The translations under genes were made by a program, and so were the position numbers. This document shows positions 44,309 to 51,535 of a stretch of 51,535 nt of DNA, in pieces; position 1 is the first letter of the stretch; each line of letters begins with the position of its first letter. Where the stretch lies: positions 1 to 51,535 of the forward strand of contig LFSM01000034.1 in NCBI GenBank assembly GCA_001512745.1. Reading direction: 5' to 3'. The notes below the pieces were generated by a model. The model made no database searches. It saw nothing but the letters and a program-made list of their open reading frames with translations, and was not told the origin of the DNA. This DNA comes from Clostridiales bacterium DTU032 (GTDB taxonomy: Bacteria; Bacillota; Clostridia; Saccharofermentanales; DTU023).

Positions 44309-45481
44309 TTAATCAAGAGAAAAGAGATAACCGTTCTTGTCTGTCAGAACGATCAGGGTATTGTTGTCCTGAGCTATCAAATTAACTACCCTTTCTGACA
44401 ACTTGCCTTCAGCCAAAAATCTGCCGCTGTCAAAATCATATACACGAATTATATCGCCTTGAGCCAGAAAAATACTTTCGCGGGAATTTACCATGCGCAG
44501 GTCACCATCAAGCTTGCTGAAGCTATCCAGATGCTCAAAACTGAAAGAAGCCTCTGATTTACGTAAAATATACAGACCTAGCTGATCACCCTCATCCAGC
44601 AGCAGGGCCATATGATTTGCTGCCAGAGCCAGATCCTCAATTTTCTCAAAAGTCTCCTCATAAAGGATTTCACTTTGATTTAAATTGGCCAGCACTATTG
44701 TCTCATTGTTGAAGAAAACAGTGCAATCATCGTTAAGAAGATAGATAGCAGGCAAGACTTCTGTCCCGGGCAGAATCATCTCAGCAATTTTCTCTCCCCT
44801 TTCACTATATCTGTGAGCAATCATCCCGGTCTCAGCATGATTCAGATTCAAGAGGACAAGGTCGAAGCCCTTGCCATCTTCATGAAAAGCCATATCCAGC
44901 GGATAACCTGATTCAAAAAAACTTAGCGTCAACAGGGCTTGTGACTGAACTTTGTCATATACTTTAATTTCTCCCAGACTGTCTGTCGATTTTTGTAAAA
45001 GCAAAAATCTTTCTTCTGAGCCTTTAATATTCTCTACTGATGAATCTGCCTCAATGACGACGGATTCACCCTGCGGCCGAAACATTATCAAGTTTGATGA
45101 GAGATCTGATCTGATGAAAAGACTGCCGCCTGAACTGGAGATCTCCGCCTCACGGAAAGGGATTTCATAGGTCTGCTGTACCCGGCCCAGCACATCCATG
45201 AAGATAACACTCCCTTCCTCCAGCCGTGCCAGATAAGTCCCCATGCCCAGGTATGACAGCGGATCAGTATTTTTCAAATCAAAGCTGCTCCTCTGACTCA
45301 GTCCCCGCTGACTTTGTATTTCGGAATTTGCATCCTGCGTTGGAAGACGCATTATAAAGGCCAGGGCCAGTAACAGCATGATGCAGGCTGCTGCAAACCA
45401 GGCTAAAAAAGGTTTACGCTCGGGTTTTTGCTCACTTTTCACCTCTGCTACTTCAGGCATCTTTACCCTCTTCTTCCTCAT
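44309..45481 (-). CDS. Membrane-anchored propeller-like protein of unknown function
   Basis: One N-terminal TM (FLAWFAAACIMLLLALAFIM) followed by repeated beta-strand segments; start may be 45460. Confidence 0.65.
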   Translation of the reverse strand: MRKKRVKMPEVAEVKSEQKPERKPFLAWFAAACIMLLLALAFIMRLPTQDANSEIQSQRGLSQRSSFDLKNTDPLSYLGMGTYLARLEEGSVIFMDVLGRVQQTYEIPFREAEISSSGGSLFIRSDLSSNLIMFRPQGESVVIEADSSVENIKGSEERFLLLQKSTDSLGEIKVYDKVQSQALLTLSFFESGYPLDMAFHEDGKGFDLVLLNLNHAETGMIAHRYSERGEKIAEMILPGTEVLPAIYLLNDDCTVFFNNETIVLANLNQSEILYEETFEKIEDLALAANHMALLLDEGDQLGLYILRKSEASFSFEHLDSFSKLDGDLRMVNSRESIFLAQGDIIRVYDFDSGRFLAEGKLSERVVNLIAQDNNTLIVLTDKNGYLFSLD

Positions 45482-46025
45482 GCGGAGTCAGAGGCAGGAC
45501 GCTATTTACCAGTAATGCGATTACTACACCGACCAGGGTATCAAGGAAACGTGTAACCGCAGCCTGCAGTGGTGTCATGTCCAGAATCGGACCTATGGCG
45601 ATAACCAGGAGAACAACGGAGCCCAGGACTGCCCCGTCTGATCTAAGGAAAGAGACACTGATCCAAATCAGTGACAGCACGAATATTGATAAAAGCAGAT
45701 TATAAGGCAGGGTATTGTATTCCAGATTAGTCACTTCCTTTAACTCCAGAATTATCAGTCCGAAAACGGCTCCGATAAAAGTGGATTGGAGACGAATAAA
45801 AGCCGCCACATAACTATCCTTGATACTGCCTCTCATAGCTATGATGGCTGCAATGGCTGCCGTAGTTGCATTTGAAGTTTCCGGAAGAATCAGATACAGC
45901 ATCAGAACAAGAAAAACAGCCAGTGAGGTTTTTATAATCCGCAGTCCAGGAAAACGTATCGGTTCCTGCCGGTGATCTGACCAGGCTGATCTGAATTTTT
46001 TGAAAAATCTGTTAATAGCAATCAC
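45453..46025 (-). CDS. FUSC/aromatic acid exporter-like membrane protein (single module)
   Basis: IIKTSLAVFLVLMLYLILPE...ATTAAIAAIIAMRGSIKDSYVAAFIRLQSTFIGAVFGLI resembles ArAE/FUSC N-terminal domain. Confidence 0.78.
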   Translation of the reverse strand: MIAINRFFKKFRSAWSDHRQEPIRFPGLRIIKTSLAVFLVLMLYLILPETSNATTAAIAAIIAMRGSIKDSYVAAFIRLQSTFIGAVFGLIILELKEVTNLEYNTLPYNLLLSIFVLSLIWISVSFLRSDGAVLGSVVLLVIAIGPILDMTPLQAAVTRFLDTLVGVVIALLVNSVLPLTPHEEEEGKDA

Positions 46026-46086
46026 TCCTAAACTTTCTTATCCACATTCTAGCAAAAAGGACTGGCTAAAACAGTATAAATGAAAA

Positions 46087-46120
46087 CTCCCCTGCGAGCT
46101 TAGGAGAACTCACAGGGGAG
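46087..46120 (-). terminator. Rho-independent terminator after groEL
   Basis: CTCCCCTGcGAG ... CTCaCAGGGGAG, T-run on minus strand. Confidence 0.88.
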
Positions 46121-46156
46121 CTGATTTAAATGCGGTAAAACGCTATTTTCTCTTAC

Positions 46157-47785
<1,629 letters not shown>

Positions 47786-47817
47786 TTATAAATTATCTAC
47801 TTAGTATGAAACGCTTA

Positions 47818-48117
<300 letters not shown>

Positions 48118-48157
48118 TTAAATTTTGCTATATAAGTCTATAACTCTTTGCGTAAAT

Positions 48158-48184
48158 TTAGCACTCCAAGCGTCAGAGTGCTAA
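48158..48184. promoter_or_regulatory. CIRCE element (HrcA operator)
   Basis: TTAGCACTC-N9-GAGTGCTAA, exact consensus upstream of groES. Confidence 0.98.
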
Positions 48185-48194
48185 TTCATTATTC

Positions 48195-48222
48195 AATATA
48201 ACATGCGAATGTAGTTTGTCAA
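48195..48222 (-). promoter_or_regulatory. Sigma-70 promoter of groESL
   Basis: Minus strand TTGACA (48217-48222) - 16 nt - TATATT (48195-48200), followed by CIRCE. Confidence 0.85.
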
Positions 48223-48233
48223 GTGAATTAATG

Positions 48234-50172
<1,939 letters not shown>

Positions 50173-50205
50173 TCAATTAAGTATTAAATTTTACTTAATT
50201 TAAGC

Positions 50206-50490
50206 TTATTGTTCGACAGGATAAACGCTCGCCTTGGTCTTATCACGTCCCAGGCGTTCAAAACGCACTATACCATCAACTAAAGCATACAAAGTATCAT
50301 CTTTTCCTATGCCCACATTATGTCCGGGATGGATTTTAGTACCGCGCTGACGATAAATAATATTTCCCGCCAGACAGGTCTGACCATCACTCAGCTTAGC
50401 TCCTAAGCGTTTAGCTTTAGAATCGCGGCCGTTACGTGTGCTTCCCATTCCCTTTTTATGGGCTAGAAGTTGTATATCTACTCGAATCAT
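50206..50490 (-). CDS. rpmA: Ribosomal protein bL27 with Prp-type N-terminal extension
   Basis: [37 protein letters not shown]; start chosen at 50490. Confidence 0.96.
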   Translation of the reverse strand: MIRVDIQLLAHKKGMGSTRNGRDSKAKRLGAKLSDGQTCLAGNIIYRQRGTKIHPGHNVGIGKDDTLYALVDGIVRFERLGRDKTKASVYPVEQ

Positions 50491-50557
50491 TCTGACTTCC
50501 TCCGTAATATCTTTCACAGTCTGATTACTGAATATTTTTCAATTCTTTAATAGTCTC

Positions 50558-50893
50558 TCAGTACTCATCAAGGCAAGTAATGTAATGAGAACCGTAACTT
50601 TCTTCAAGCTGCATGCATCCTATGCGAACACTAGCCATCAGGCTTGCTATTTGGATTAATTGATCTCTGTCCTCTCTATCATATGAAACCTGACAGCAAA
50701 TGAGACCATCTTCAGCTTGATAATCCGGTTCAATACGCGCTATGTCCTGCAAACTGCCGATCGCGGTTTGAGCGATAGCGGAAGCTGCGGCACAAATAAT
50801 GTTCTCCCCTTTGACCGCAGTGCCTGCGTGTCCATCCAAATGAAAAGAAACAACGCGATCTTCCCGGTCCAGTTTGAAGCGCGCGGTCAGCAA
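50558..50893 (-). CDS. Ribosomal-processing cysteine protease Prp
   Basis: DGHAGTAVKGENIICAAASAIAQTAIGSL with catalytic His/Cys context, between rplU and rpmA. Confidence 0.93.
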   Translation of the reverse strand: MLTARFKLDREDRVVSFHLDGHAGTAVKGENIICAAASAIAQTAIGSLQDIARIEPDYQAEDGLICCQVSYDREDRDQLIQIASLMASVRIGCMQLEESYGSHYITCLDEY

Positions 50894-50895
50894 GC

Positions 50896-51210
50896 TTAGC
50901 TCACAATCTCGCTGATGCGGACTTTGGTATAGGGCTGACGGTGACCTTGCTTCCTGCGATAGCCTTTTTTGGACTTGTATTTTATGACGTAGATCTTCTT
51001 GCCACGGCCATGCTTGACCAGTTCGGCTTTAACTGAAGCACCCTCGACAAGGGGATTACCTACGGTCAGTTTGTCTCCGTTATGGACTGCAAGAACCTGG
51101 TCAAAGACAATTTCTTCCTCAGCTGCCACATCCAGTTTCTCAACAAAAACTTCGTCACCTACCGTGACACGGTATTGTTTACCGCCTGTAAAAATAATAG
51201 CGTAACTCAT
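50896..51210 (-). CDS. rplU: Ribosomal protein bL21
   Basis: [26 protein letters not shown]...[29 protein letters not shown]; start at 51210. Confidence 0.97.
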   Translation of the reverse strand: MSYAIIFTGGKQYRVTVGDEVFVEKLDVAAEEEIVFDQVLAVHNGDKLTVGNPLVEGASVKAELVKHGRGKKIYVIKYKSKKGYRRKQGHRQPYTKVRISEIVS

Positions 51211-51290
51211 TGCGTTCCTCCTAAAAAGTCTCGCCCGACTCAGGTTGCTGATAAGCAGCATTAAAACCCCGCCAGAGCGGTCGCCGAATA

Positions 51291-51319
51291 ATGATACGAC
51301 ACGGGGCTCAAACTGTCAA
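51291..51319 (-). promoter_or_regulatory. Sigma-70 promoter of rplU-prp-rpmA
   Basis: Minus strand TTGACA (51314-51319) - 17 nt - TATCAT (51291-51296). Confidence 0.75.
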
Positions 51320-51457
51320 ATTGATTTCCTGACGGGAGCCAGCAACTTACGGAAACATTTTGCTCTTCTTTAAAGCAGCCATATTGTACTATAATCTACT
51401 TAGACGCGGAGTCTTTTTTATCAAAAGACAGCGAAAAAGTTAACGATGGAGCACAAG

Positions 51458-51535
51458 ATGAAAGTGTTAGAAAATATACCTGAAGCAGATAAGGAAGAGG
51501 AGAAATTCTATCAGCTGACCGGGCTGAATAAACCC
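51458..51535 (+). CDS. Start of a CDS truncated by the window edge, product unknown
   Basis: ATG after GGAG, 26 open codons MKVLENIPEADKEEEKFYQLTGLNKP to the window end. Confidence 0.4.
   Translation, partial: MKVLENIPEADKEEEKFYQLTGLNKP

Overview
This is a chromosomal window from an anaerobic, Clostridia-like member of the Bacillota (inferred from gene content and codon usage). I see no phage, transposon or CRISPR. It is coding-dense and dominated by electron-transfer genes. On the minus strand there is a HydCBA-type bifurcating [FeFe]-hydrogenase operon, translationally coupled (ATGA overlaps) to an NMT1-like substrate-binding lipoprotein and a fused permease-ATPase ABC transporter. Next is a three-gene transhydrogenase (pntAA/pntAB/pntB) whose beta subunit carries a tandemly duplicated dIII nucleotide-binding domain. 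A second NuoE/NuoF cassette follows PPi-phosphofructokinase and ends in a 1121-aa NuoG/GltD-like fusion. There are also two flavodiiron proteins plus rubredoxin. The rest is largely housekeeping: cobamide tail assembly with two divergent CobU-like genes, uppP, ireB-ruvX-DUF1292, mtaB, secG, psuK/psuG, a CBS-type PPase, tRNA-Gln, groESL with CIRCE, cvpA, obg, and rpmA-prp-rplU. The strongest candidate for something undescribed is the transhydrogenase: duplicated dIII, no recognisable KRS 2'-phosphate motif in either copy, and no His at either proton-channel position I can align. The second is the PPi-PFK-linked NuoE/NuoF/NuoG-GltD cassette. All homology calls are from motif recognition by eye; no database search was run.
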